Assembly: GCA_033398695.1 (NCBI GenBank) | Contig: CM065815.1 | Coordinates: forward strand, 100,406,501-100,470,500 | Source: Orobanche coerulescens | Lineage: Eukaryota > Streptophyta > Magnoliopsida > Lamiales > Orobanchaceae | Length of the DNA stretch: 64,000 nt | Reading direction: 5' to 3' | In this document: piece after piece, positions 20,819 through 32,219 of the stretch | How the letters are laid out: each line of letters starts with the position of its first letter | Numbering within the stretch: the stretch's first letter is position 1 | Position numbers and translations under genes: made by a program | The notes under the pieces: generated by a model | Seen by the model: only the letters and a program-made list of their open reading frames with translations | Told to the model about the DNA's origin: nothing | Database searches by the model: none

Positions 20819-22669
20819 ATGGATCTCAACGATGCTGATTTCTTGGCAAAACTTTGCGACGCATTGCGTGACATACCAGAACAATGCGACCAGCATTGGC
20901 CACCTAGGCGTGGTGACTATGAACGACCCTCACACCATGTCAAAGAGTTCAAGCTTAACCAACTTCTGGAGTTTGTTGGCGGGACAGACCCTGAAGTTTA
21001 CCTAGAATGGGAATGTAAAATTGATTGCATGTTCAAGTTTAAAGACCTCGACGATGAGAAACGGTGCAAGTATGAAATTCTCAAGTTGGGGAAAGGCGCT
21101 TCACTTTGGTACGAAGGAGTGAAAACATGAAGAGCTCGTGCGGGGAAAGAAAAGATCCATTCGTGGGATTCATTAAAAAGAAAACATGGAAAAAGATATG
21201 TACCAGCATCACACCGGTTGTCCTTGTACCGGAAGATTGCAGACCTCATGCAAGGAAAGTTGAGTGTCAGTGAATACATTGAGAAGTTTGAGAATCTGAC
21301 CTTAATGGGAGAAATAGAGGAGAATGAGGAGCAGAAGATGTCGTGTTTCTTGCGTGGCTTGAACCGAAGCATAGCTAACTCGGTAGAATTATACCCATGT
21401 GAAGACTTCGATACATTATGTGGGCTATGTGTGAAGCTGGAAGCTCAAAACAAGATGAAGTTGTATAAACCCGAGTTTCCATCCAAATTTGTAAACCCAA
21501 GTATCGGTTCCAGTTCAGCTACTAAAACAACTGTACCGACTCCTGCCCCTGTTGCAATTCCTAAAGCCCCCTACGTACCGAAGGAAATGAGTTTGGCGAA
21601 CGTACGATGTTTCAAATATCAAGGGTTCGGTCATTACCAAAATGCGTGTCTGAACAAATGGGTGGTGACACTAAGGGAGGCTCTTGAGGTACGGGAAGAA
21701 TTGATAGTCGAGGACGAAAGAGAAAGGCTCGGTGACGTGTTTAATGTGGATGCCAAAGAAGTAGAGGAGTGCAAGGCTTACAATGCTCCAAATTATGATA
21801 CAAGTCTAGTCCTTCGCACTTTTCAAGGCAAAGCGGTTTCGAGGGATACGGAACAACGAGACCAAATATTCCACACCAAGTGTCAAATCAAAGACAAATG
21901 GTGTAGTTTGATAATCGATTGGGGAAGTTGTACTAATGTAGCTTCAAGCACGATGGTGACAAAGCTCGGACTCATCACTACTGCTCATCCAAAACCATAC
22001 GCGTTACATTGGCTCGATGATGGGAGTAAAGTGAAAGTTTCGAAACAAGTACGGGTCGGTTTTACCATGGGTTCATATGGGGACGACGTATTATGTGATG
22101 TACTCCCGATGGATGCATGCCATATACTTTTGGGACGACTGTGGCTATTTGATAGAGATGTTTTACATCGAGGAAGAAGTAACGAATATGAATTACGGGA
22201 TAAAGACAAGAAAATTGTGCTTAAACCAATGGCACCTCAAGCCATTTGTTCGATGAGTTCTAATCAAATGGAAAAACTGAAACTTACTATGTTTGCGAGT
22301 GAGAAGGAGGTGAAACACTCTATTGATGATGGAGAGCGTGTGTATTTGTTAACAATTAAAGAAACACAGGACGTGGACTTGGTTGTGCAAGACAAGGGGG
22401 AAATCGATACCTTGTTACGCGAATTTGCAGATGTTTTTCCAGAAGACTTACCGCCGGGTTTGCCGCCCTTACGTGGGATTGAACACCAAGTCGATCTTAT
22501 ACCGGGTGCGTCACTCCCTAACAAGGCCGCATATCGATGTAATCCCGAGGAGATAAAGGAGTTACAAAAACAAATCGAGGAACTAATAAACCGCGGGTAC
22601 GTTCTAGAAAGCTTGAGTCCTTGTGCGGTTCCAGTTTTGCTTGTCCCGAATAAAGACGGGTCATGGTGA
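20819..22669 (+). pseudogene. T internal 2: gag-protease
   Basis: ATG at 20819. A stop at 21128-21130 (AAAACATGA, an Arg codon in copy 1) is private to this copy. From 21218 the frame is open for 483 codons through the gag end, the zinc knuckle with Tyr for Cys (CFKYQGFGHYQNAC), protease with IIDWGSCTN, LLGRLWLFDRD and the RT amino part PPLRGIEHQVDL. It ends at GSW then TGA at 22667-22669, a position also stopped in copy 1. It is the better preserved of the two. Confidence 0.88.
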
Positions 22670-23811
22670 ATGTGCATAGATAGTAGAGCCGTGAATAACA
22701 TAACCATCAAGTATCGATTCCCAATTCCGAGATTTGATGATATGTTGGACGAATTGCATGGTTCGGTGGTTTTTTCGAAGGTTGATTTGAGAAGAGGCTA
22801 CCATCAAATCGGGATGCGAGAAGGAGATGAGTGGAAGACGGCCTTCAAAACTAAACACGGGCTATATGATGGACCGTTATGCCGTTCGGCCTTACAAATG
22901 CCCCGAGTACTTTCATGCGTTTGATGAACGAGGTACTTAAGCCATTTTTGGGAAAATTTGTGGTTGTATACTTGGATGACATTTTGATTTATAGCCGATC
23001 GTTACAAGAACATCTCGGACACTTAATGCAAGTCTCCTAGATCCTTAGGGACCAACGGCTGTATGGAAAAAGGGAGAAGTGCTCCTTATTACTCGAAAGT
23101 ATAGTCTTTCTTGGCTATATCATTTCACAGGACGGAGTGTCGGTTGACCAAACCAAGATCGAAGCAATTAAGTCATGGCTGCTTCCCGTTACAGTAACGG
23201 AAGTTAGGTCATTCCAAGTACTTGCTTCATTCTATCGAAGATTCATTCGAGATTTCAGCACCATTTCAAGCCCAATAAAAGAATATTTTAAGAAAGGTAC
23301 GTTTAATTGAAGCGGGGCTGCCCAGGAGTCGTTTGAAAATTTGAAAACGAAGTTATGTGAAGCACCAATATTAGAATTACCCGATTTTTCAAAACCATTC
23401 GAAGTAGAATGTGATGCTAGCGGAGTTGGCATTGGAGCGGTTCTCATTCAAGGAAAGCGTCCTATTACTTATTTTACAAAAAAGTTAAACAGTGCTCGTC
23501 TCAATTATTGTACGTACGACAAGGAGTTCTATGCTATTATGAGGGCTCTAGATCATTTGAGTCACTATCTTCGGCCGAAGCATTTCATCCTGTATTTGGA
23601 CCATGAGTCATTGAAGTATATTAATGGGCAACACAAGTTAAGTCCGAGGCATGCTAAGTGGGTGGAATTCTTACAATCATTTCACTTTTCATCGAAGTAT
23701 AAGGATGGCAAGAGCAACGTTGTAGCAGATGCGTTGTCTAGGCGGTATGCCTTACTCTCTACTTTTGATGTTAGTTTGCTTGGGGTTCGAGACAGTGAAG
23801 GAATATTATGA
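22670..23811 (+). pseudogene. T internal 2: reverse transcriptase and RNase H
   Basis: RT continues with [19 protein letters not shown] and [16 protein letters not shown] small loss near 22868 (LYDGP for LYEWSVMP) shifts the frame and is private. YLDD remains readable near 22970. The stops near 23037 (CTCCTAG) and 23308 (TTTAATTGA) match copy 1 exactly. RNase H at 23341-23811 keeps its acidic motifs, with minor changes ([10 protein letters not shown]). Confidence 0.87.
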
Positions 23812-25174
23812 CGGTGATGCGGATTTTGGTGAGACTCTCACTCTTTGCAAATCTGGTCCATTTGGAGAATTTTCGATACAGGAAGGATTCCTCTTCAAAG
23901 GAAATATTCTTTCCTTGCCCAAACACACGGTTTGAGAATTTTTTGTTCGGGAGGCTCATGAGGGAGGCTTGGCTGGCCATTGTGGTTCGGCTAAGACTTT
24001 AGATGTACTTAAGGAACATTTTTATTGGCCAATGATGCAGGGGGATGTGAATGACATAATTAGTAAGTGTGTGACATGCCATATTGCGAAGAGTTCGTTC
24101 AAGCCGGGAGTATACACACCTTTACCGATTCCGGAAAGGCCATGGGAAGATGTCTCCATGGATTTCGTTGTTGCTTTACCTCGTACTAAATGAGGGAAGG
24201 ATGCTATTATGGTAGTCATAGATCGTTTTTCGAAAATGGCCCATTTTATAGCATGCCACAAGACAGACGATGCAAGCAATATAGCCGACTTATATTTCCA
24301 AGAGGTGGTATGTTTACATGGGATTCCGTAGACTATTGTTTCGGATCGGGATTCAAAATTTCTTAGCTACTTTTGGAACACTCTATGGAGGAAGGTGGGA
24401 ACAAAACTCTTGTTTAGCACTTCGCACCACCCTCAAACCGACGGGCAGACCGAAGTGACTAATCGAACTCTGGGAACATTGCTGCGAGGTCTTGTAAGCA
24501 AGACACAAAAGGACTGGGATCTAAAACTGGCACATGCGGAGTTTGCTTATAATCGTTCTCCTACTCATGCCACGATGCACTCTCCATTTGAAGTAGTTTA
24601 CGAGCTGAATCCTTAAATACCATTAGATCTAATTCCATTACCGAGTGACGAATTAGTGCATAAGGATGCGGAGTCAAATCTGAAGTTAATGATGAAATTA
24701 CACGAACAAGTACGTAACCGAATCAAGGAAATAAACGAGACTTACAAAAGAAAGTCGAACAAGCAAAGAAAACCGAGGTTATTCAAGGTTGGGGATTTAG
24801 TTTGGGTGCATCTGAGGAAAGAGCAATTTTCGAGTAAATGCAAAAACAAGTTGATGCCATGAGCTGAGGGGTCGTTTAAAGTAGTTGCGAAGGTGAACGA
24901 CAATGCATACAAGTTAGAACTTCCGGGTGATTATGGAGTGCATGTTACGTTCAACATAGGAGATATATCTCCTTATTTCGATGACAATAGAATTACGGAA
25001 TTGAGGACAATTTCTTTTAAAGAAGGAGGGAATGATACGAAACCGACTACTCCAAGTGAAGAAGACAATGTAAGGATTGACGTAAAACACCTTGAACATA
25101 CTCCAACATACTTAGGCGAGAAAACGGATACGAGACCCGGAGTAACCTTGGTGATCGGACTTGGAGTAACTTAA
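23729..25174 (+). pseudogene. T internal 2: integrase
   Basis: It shares the linker frameshift near 23790 with copy 1 and adds a private stop at 23933. The zinc module (GHCGSAKTLDVLKEHFYWP, CVTCHIAKSS), SMDFVVALP, a stop at about 24190, [11 protein letters not shown] and a stop near 24614 follow. The C-terminal domain NDNAYKLELPGDYGV runs into LTR 3 and ends at 25174. Confidence 0.87.
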
Positions 25175-26032
25175 ACATGGAAACTTGCATCATATAATGG
25201 TCCAAGTGGTGGAGATAAAATAATAAATATTTCATCCCTTTCTTTATAATAAAAGAGGCAGGATTCTCGGCGGCCTGCATGTGAAGAATGGCTATCCCCT
25301 TGAGACAAAACCCATCTTTTATGCCTTTTGTTTGCAAGTGGCGTGGAGTATCTTTTTATTGTCTTTTCCCTTATTTTAAGACCATGTGGTCTTATCTTGT
25401 AATAGTTCAAGTAATCTTGTCAGGCTACTCTTACCTATAAGTAGTCATGTTGAGTTGTATTGAACATCATTATTGAATCATCAAACAAAATACCCTGTGT
25501 ATTGTTCAAGTGTTGGATGAGTTTCCTTCCAAAATTTGGTTATTATTCGATGCGTTTTTCGAATCTTAATGTGATCAATTCTCAATAGGTCTTGAGAAGA
25601 AATCACCTTATCGAATTATAGGTCTAGTTCGATAAAACAACTGTTTCCTGTCCTGTTTCGATATTCCTCTTGCTTTCGATATAGGGTTGTACTTGGTCGA
25701 GAGTTCGCATCAATTGCTGTTTGGTTGCCCGAAACTTGCTTCCTATTTCCTTTAACATCTGATTGAAACTTGCTGTTTCGAGTGCCGCTGTTTGGAGTCG
25801 CCTGTTCCGAGTCATTTCCACTCGGCCAGTTCCTGTCTTATTGTTGTGTCGAACTGTGGTTATCAGTTCCTGTCTTGTGCGCATGCCGCTGTCCATTATT
25901 GCTGCTGTATCGAACTGTTGCTACTAGTTCCTGTCAGTTTCTAACTGTACTGTTCGATTCCTTTTTGGCTAATTGCTGTCGCACCCGCTCGTCGAAACAG
26001 CCTTCTGCTGTACCGAGAGAGAATTTGCATCA
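25033..26032 (+). mobile_element. T LTR 3
   Basis: 1000 bp, TGATACGAAACC to TTGCATCA, preceded by the purine tract 25019-25032. The A5 gag resumes directly at 26033. Confidence 0.9.
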
Positions 26033-27916
26033 GAATTATTCAGAACAGTGGGATCAAATATTTCACACGAAGTGTCAAGTCGGGAATAAATGGTGTAGTT
26101 TGATCATTGACGGAGGAAGTTGCACCAACATAGCTTCTAGTGAGATGGTGACTAAACTCGGGCTGACCACTACGACTCATCCAAAACCTTAGACTTTACA
26201 TTGGCTCGATGATGGGAGCAAAATAAAGGTGACAAAACAAGTGAGGATCGGATTAACCATGGTTTCGTATGATGACAACGTATTATGTGATATACTCCCA
26301 ATGGATGCATGTCATGTACTTTTGGAACGTCCATGGATGTTTGATAGGGATGTTTTAAATTGAGAAAGAAGAAATGAGTATGAGTTACGGGATAACGGCA
26401 AAAAAATTGTGCTTAAACCGATGTCACCTCAAGCTATTCGTTCTATAAGCTCTAATCGGGTTGAAAAACCGAAACTTACCATGTTTGCTAGCGAGCGGGA
26501 GATGGAACATGCTATTGATGATGGTGAGTGCATGTACTTGTTGATATTGAAGGAGACACGGAATGATAACATGGTTGTGCGGAATGACGAAAAGATGGAT
26601 GCTTTATTATGCGAATTTGCAGATGTTTTTCCCGAAGAGTTGTCGTCCGGTTTGCCACCTATTCATGGTATTGAACACCAAATCAATCTCATACCAGGTG
26701 CGTCGCTCCCTAACAAAGCTGCCTATAGATGTAATCTCGAGGAGACGAAGGAATTACAAAAACAAATCGAAGAACTAATGAACCGTGGGTATGTTCGAGA
26801 AAGTCTAAGCCCTTTTGCAGTTCCGGTTTTACTTGTTCCTAAGAAGGACAGATCTTGGCAAATGTGTATTGACAGTTGATCCCTGAATAACATAACAATC
26901 AAGTATCGATTCCCGATTCTGAGACTTGATGACATGTTGGATGAACTACACAGATCCGTGATCTTTTCAAAAGTTGATTTACGGAATGGTTATCACCAGA
27001 TTCGTATGCGAGAAGGAGATGAGTGGAAGATGACTTTCAAAACTAAACACGGGATGTATGAATGGACCGTTATGCTGTTCGCCCTTACAAATGCGCCGAG
27101 TACTTTCTTGCATTTGATGAATAAGGTACTTAAGCCGTTTTTGGGGAAATTTGTAGTTGTTTACTTGGATGACATTTTGATTTATAGCCGATCATTACAA
27201 GAAAATTTCGGACACTTAAGGCAAGTCTTCGAGACTCTTAGGGATCAAAGGATGTATGGAAAACAAGAGAAGTGCTCATTCTTAGTCGAAAATATAGTCT
27301 TTCTTGGCTATATCGTTTCGAAGGATGGAGTGTCGGTTGATCAAACCAAGATCGAAGCAATTAAGTTATGGCCGATTCCTACTACAGTGACAGAAGTTAG
27401 GTCGTTCCACGAACTTGCTTCATTCTATAGAAGATCTTTTCGAGATTTCAGCACTATTACAAGCCCGATAACGGAATGTTTAAAGAAAGGTACGTTTAAT
27501 TGGAGCCGGGCTGCCCAAGAGTCGTTCGAAAATTTGAAAACAAAGTTGTGTGATTCACCAATCTTGGCATTACCCGTTTTTTCACAACCGTTCGAAGTAT
27601 TGTGTGATGCTAGCGGAGTTGGCATTGGAGCGGTGCTCATTCAAGGAAAGTGTCTGATTGCTTATTTTTCAGAAAAGTCAAACGGTGCTCATCTCAATTA
27701 TTGTACGTACGACAAAGAGTTTTATGCTATTGTGAGGGCTCTAGATCATTGGAGCCACTATCTTCGGCCGAAGCATTTCATCCTACATTCGGACCATGAA
27801 TCATTGAAGTATATTAACGGGCAACACAAGTTAAGTCCGAGGCACGCTAAGTGGGTGGAATTCTTGCAATCATTTCACTTTTCATCAAAGTATAAGGACG
27901 GTAAAAGCAATGTTGT
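26033..27916 (+). pseudogene. A5 protease, reverse transcriptase and RNase H
   Basis: Continues the A5 gag frame. Protease IIDGGSCTNIASSEM at about 26100 is followed by stops at 26190 and near 26361. RT amino part at 26409-26879 ([28 protein letters not shown]) ends at a stop replacing an Arg codon. From 26934 the frame is open: [24 protein letters not shown] with both catalytic Asp, and RNase H ([36 protein letters not shown]). It reaches SNVV at 27916, where B entered. The VADALSRR motif that completes RNase H resumes at 57864. Confidence 0.9.
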
Positions 27917-28525
27917 TGATACGATATAGGCTAGTGAAGGAGACGATTTGGTGATCGACATAGAAGACCATGCACACCAGGCACTTGCACGACGAATCAC
28001 GTACCTAGGCGAGAAGACGAGCTCGGAACTTGGAGTGACTTTAGTGGTCGGGCTCGGGATTACGTAATTGTCCGTTTTATTTATTTAGTTACATAGTAGG
28101 AAATATTATTCATATGGATATGACATGTGCAAGCCTATTTTACTTTACTCGTTTTAGTATTTTCCTTAATTGGTAGTAGCCCAAACTTGTTAAAGGGAGT
28201 TTTAGGGAGTAACCTTTATTTATGTTGCTAAGGTTTGGCGGCTATAAATATCACATGTAGCTCAGCCGATTTGCATATTAAATACACAAGTTGATTTTGC
28301 TCTCTTTGAGTTCTAATTGTTTGATGTGTCTCAAACACAAATTCTTGATTATTATTCGACGCGTTTTCGAATTCTAATCTGATCAATTTTCAATGGGTCT
28401 TGAGAAGAGATCATCTTTGACGAGTTATAGGTCTTGCTCGTTAAAATATTTTATTGTTTTCTGTTCGTACAATCGGAAGCTGTTCTTGTTTGGTCGGAAT
28501 CTTTGGATTCGATCATTGTGTGGTT
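27917..28525 (+). mobile_element. B 5' LTR, first part
   Basis: Starts TGATACGATATAGG. The first 150 bp repeat the end of B pol (ARRITYLGEKTSSELG). It is cut by D after TGGTT at 28521-28525 and resumes at 47630. It matches 56838-57450 of the 3' LTR. Confidence 0.9.
28243..28250 (+). promoter_or_regulatory. Candidate TATA box of B 5' LTR
   Basis: TATAAATA in the context GGCTATAAATATCAC, about 330 bp into the LTR and conserved in the 3' LTR. D separates this promoter from the B gag. Confidence 0.55.
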
Positions 28526-29978
28526 TGTAACGCCCCGTTTTCGCATATACATTTATTGTGAATTATAGAAAACATGTTCAATTTTATGAAATTAATGCCC
28601 GAATAATTTATCATTTAATTCATTTCATTCTCATGATCATGCAACTTCATTTGTCATTATAATTCATGTTCAGACATGTGATTCATGTCGTGTCATTTCT
28701 CGTTTTATTTCATCGTGTTTCATGTCATCATTTCTAGGCCCGACTCAAATTTTAAGCAATATTAATCGTTACGCATAAGATTTCACAAGTCCATTTTAAT
28801 AAATTTTAATTTATTCACTTTGGACCGGCCTAAGCCAAACCCATTATAATACTGAGCCCAAATCCTATAATTAATTAATAACTCCAGCCCAGTTGGAAAT
28901 AATCCACACGGACACAAAGGTGGGAACTCCACGTTCTCACAATGGAGGTTGGCAAGAGTGGATTTGAGGGGGAGGAACTTCAGGGGAAGTTATCTATCAT
29001 GGGGGAGTATTTAACATATTCTGTATACAAGAACCCACCTTCACATATTCACACTTCACGTTGAACAATGCAGAAATCTGGTACACACTACATCTCACTT
29101 TACAGCAAAATTTCTGTTATCAAAACTTCATCTCAAAAATCAAACAGCATATTTTTCTCTGCTCAAGAACATACACGCAACCCAGATAAATCCTTGTGTA
29201 AGTCCTTCGATTACAAACACTTTTCATCTCAGAATTTCAAAAAAAAAAGGGGGAATTCGGTCCCCCAATCTCTTCCCTCGGGAGAAGCCAAATCATTAGA
29301 AAATAAGATCAATACTCTCCATTCTCTTTCATAAATCCTCCCAGCATAACTCTTAAACCTAAACAACTCATCCAAAATCAAGATTTCCTTTTTTTTTTAC
29401 CTGAAGCCCGAGCCCTATTCTTGAAATGGAAAGAAATTTGCCGGAGGATTTTTTTTTCTAACCCAAACCCGTCTGTCGTCTTGCCAGTTCCGGTCGCATC
29501 ACCTCCAGCACTGCTCACCAAAGGATCTAGGGGACGAAGCTCTTCTGCACCCCATCCACAATAGCTCGAACCCATAAGACCCACCAACCGGGTCTAACCC
29601 TAAACCGCGGGCATGAAACCTTCATCGGATACTCGCACCAGTATCGCAGATGCAACTCGCTGCAAGTATTTTGCGACCCGCCGCCATTTTTTTCCTACCG
29701 TCTTCTTCCTATATTATCTACGAGGGATTTTGAGAGAGGGAGAATCGGGGGAGAGAGTGGATATCGAGAGTTCTGGAGAGAGTAGGGATCTGACTTCATT
29801 TCCGTGTGAAACGAATTTATGTCCCAATTAGGGTGGTGGCAATGCATGCCACACCCCATACCATACCACACTTTTCCAACCAATCCCCTTATGCCACCTC
29901 ATTTCACCTCATTTTCATACCACAATCCATTTTTTGGTGGCACTGCATACCACACCCATACCACACTTTTTCTTTAAA

Positions 29979-30056
29979 CTAAAAATTCATTAAAACTAAA
30001 AATACATTAAAACTAAAAATTCATTAAAACTAAAAATTCATTAAAACTAAAAATAA
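29979..30056 (+). repeat. A-rich tandem repeat in the PIF element
   Basis: Four to five copies of a 17-bp unit (ATTAAAACTAAAAATTC, with variants), next to the transposase remnant. Confidence 0.75.
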
Positions 30057-30102
30057 CATGACATTAACACCATAAAAAAAATACAAAAACATAAAAAACA
30101 TA

Positions 30103-30450
30103 CTACTCATCATCGTCCGCCTCGAGGTATGGTAAAGCTTGAGCGTGAATATGCTCCGTAAGATCAAATCGGAGGCAAAAATGTGTGTCCTCGTGTCGTA
30201 TCTCTTCTAAGGCGGCCTCGTCAAACACCAGTGGGATTGGGGGATCTCGAATATGAACTGGAGAGATTTCCATACAGGCGTCATGTATGATCATGTTGTG
30301 CAATATCACACACGCATACACTAGGTTTCTAATTCGGTCAACTGTCATTTGCCGTAAGGGTCGACTCAGAATCCCCCATTTACTCTTGAGAACACCAAAT
30401 GCCCGTTCAACATCCTTTCGAGCCGACTCTTGTACTTTCTTGAACTTTTT
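30103..30450 (-). pseudogene. PIF/Harbinger transposase C-terminal remnant
   Basis: On the minus strand, KKFKKVQESARKDVERAFG, followed by VLKSKWGILSRPLRQM, RNLVYACVILHNMIIHDA and an acidic end (LPYLEADDDE). This is the last part of a DDE nuclease domain of the plant PIF/Harbinger kind (the ERAFG and ACVILHNMI blocks are typical). The upstream two-thirds, with most catalytic residues, are missing. An open frame continues upstream to 30777 but crosses the terminal repeat and is not coding. Such remnants are moved only by an autonomous relative. Confidence 0.87.
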
Positions 30451-31250
30451 CTCTTTCGAGTTTTTCAAATGCAAGTCAATTTTCCAAATGCCCCATATAA
30501 GATTTTTGAGTTGAGTTTTTTTGGTTGTTTGGTGAAAAAATGAATTTTTGGTTGGATTTTTTGGAGTTGTATGATTTTTGGGGTTTGAGTTGAGTTTAAA
30601 TAAAAAAAAGTCGTTAAGCTCCCAACGGCTAGAAATCACTCCACCCACATGCGGTATCACATACCACATTTCCATACCATGCCATGCTTTTAGGGGGTGG
30701 CGGCGGTGTGCATGGTATGGTATGGGCCAAACCGCACACCATACCGCATGCGTTGCCACCACCCTCACTTTTATCAAATTTCAATTTCATTCCCAAGTTT
30801 TTAGTTCTTGCAAATTAACCCCAATCAACTTGATAACGCTTTTAATTTCAGTCCTCAAATGTTTAATTCTTTCAGTGTTACCCTAATTAGCTTTCCAGTA
30901 TTTTCAATTCAACCCCAATTTACCGATTATTTCAATTTGACCTCGTTCAGTTTTCCATGTTCTCAAATCAATCCCTTATTGACCAAGCCTTTAACCTATT
31001 GACTCTATCAAATTATATTAATATTCAATTTAAATTATGTCTTGTATTTTATCTTCAATTGTAGTATTATATTAATAATAAACTATTATTATTATTTGTA
31101 GATAATAACAAGAACTTACGTGCCTAGAATTGTCGAGTCAAGCATCTCATCACATTCAAGTTCAAGAACTGCATTTTATCCAGGTGTGGGGATTTATTAC
31201 GCTTTTGTTTATTTTAATTGCTTTATATATTGTCTCGTATGTGCACGTGA

Positions 31251-31363
31251 AATCAGTCAGAAGCACTTAAATGTGCAATCAGTCAGAAGCACTTAAATGT
31301 GCAATCAGTCAGAAGCACTTAAATGTGCAAATCAGTCAGAAGCACTTAATTGTGCATAAAGCC
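31251..31363 (+). repeat. 26-bp tandem repeat in D 5' LTR
   Basis: Four copies of AATCAGTCAGAAGCACTTAA plus ATGTGC; the last copies vary. The same array is at about 47100-47213 in the 3' LTR, so it predates insertion of D. Confidence 0.88.
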
Positions 31364-31783
31364 TTCGGGCTAGCCGACGGGCTTTAGAATTTATCAGTCA
31401 TGTTGTTTATACTTGCTAATGTATTTAGTAATTAACGTAGACATATTGTGTATCCTCCACACTGAGCGAGTTGGAAGCTCACCCCACTATTTAACCCCTT
31501 TCAGGGTGAGGAGCTTGATGTGGCATGCGATTGGGAGTGGGATGATCAAGCTTCATGATTAGATGTTTATGTATTTAATATTATTTCTCTCAAACTATGT
31601 TTATGAACAAGTGTTCAATTTATTTTATTTTTACGTCAAGGTATGTTTTGTATTAACAATGACTCGAGAAGATTACTTGCAATTATTAAGTTTGTCCTTT
31701 GAGATGTATTTCCGCTGCAGTATTTTTATTTATTCTTCTTAAAATTTGAAGAATCATATTTAGAAAAGTGGTCGCTACATAAG

Positions 31784-31795
31784 TGGTATCGGAGT
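31784..31795 (+). other. D primer binding site
   Basis: TGGTATCGGAGT, 4 bases after the LTR; matches the initiator-Met tRNA complement except at position 8 (G for A) and the last base. Confidence 0.82.
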
Positions 31796-32219
31796 GGGTC
31801 TGCGGTTCTGTAGACTCGTTAAAATGGTTTCTTTTTCTAAACTAAAATTTCATTTTCGCAAGTAGTCAAATATTTCTTTAGCAATTATGATCATCCACCT
31901 CTGCCACCCCACGTCGACTCCAAGGTACATTAAGTTATTATTACTCATTGTGTGATAAATGCAGTTTACCAGATCAACCATGATTCATACATTATAGATG
32001 CATCTTCAGTCTATTTTGTACATAAGAATTTTATGATAAAGTATTTGGGCATGAAATTGTTTTCTAATAAATTCATAAGTATATGTGTGACATGCGAAAG
32101 TCATCATTGCTAGAAATCTCTGGTGCTCAACCTATAGATGCAGTGTAACGCTCCATTTTATTTCTCCCTCTCGTTGGGTAAGTACTGAAGGATCGTTGCG
32201 TGTGGTATGTCTTAGGATA
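31796..32219 (+). other. D untranslated leader
   Basis: 424 bp between primer site and gag with no convincing reading frame or repeat; probably the RNA leader with packaging signals, which I cannot locate. Confidence 0.55.

Larger units (their letters stand above)
14702..26032 (+). mobile_element. T: tandem family A array, LTR-internal-LTR-internal-LTR
   Basis: Three LTRs (14702-15533, 19780-20779, 25033-26032) enclose two internal regions (15534-19779 and 20780-25032). Outer flanks are GAATG (14697-14701) and GAATT (26033-26037), a 5-bp target duplication with one change, so the array descends from one insertion in the A5 gag. The internal regions share many inactivating mutations and therefore arose by duplication, probably unequal exchange between LTRs, after the element was already defective. 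Confidence 0.9.
29831..30764 (-). mobile_element. PIF/Harbinger-type DNA transposon, internally deleted
   Basis: 934 bp with terminal inverted repeats: GGGTGGTGGCAATGCATGCC at the left, GGGTGGTGGCAACGCATGC read from the right. It is flanked by TTA (29828-29830) and TCA (30765-30767); PIF/Harbinger elements duplicate 3 bp, usually TWA. The D 3' LTR shows the empty site AATTACTTTTATC at 46616-46628. A C-terminal transposase remnant lies inside. CATACCACAC-like short repeats fill both subterminal regions. Confidence 0.88.
28526..31779 (+). mobile_element. D 5' LTR with PIF insertion
   Basis: 3254 bp, of which 937 bp are the PIF element and its extra target copy; the remaining 2317 bp match the 2313-bp 3' LTR. 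A reading frame at 29068-29334 is repeated in the 3' LTR but lacks any domain, and I treat it as non-coding. Homopyrimidine and A-rich stretches near 29240-29400 differ slightly between the LTRs. Confidence 0.92.

Noticed and set aside
29068..29334. 88-codon frame conserved at 45859-46125
   Set aside because: Conservation reflects LTR identity of element D; composition is low complexity and no domain is visible.
30450..30777. Upstream extension of the PIF transposase frame
   Set aside because: It begins outside the terminal inverted repeat and crosses it, so it cannot be ancestral coding sequence.
31251..31363. Regular direct repeats resembling a CRISPR array
   Set aside because: Units are head-to-tail with no spacers, lie in a plant retrotransposon LTR, and no cas genes exist.
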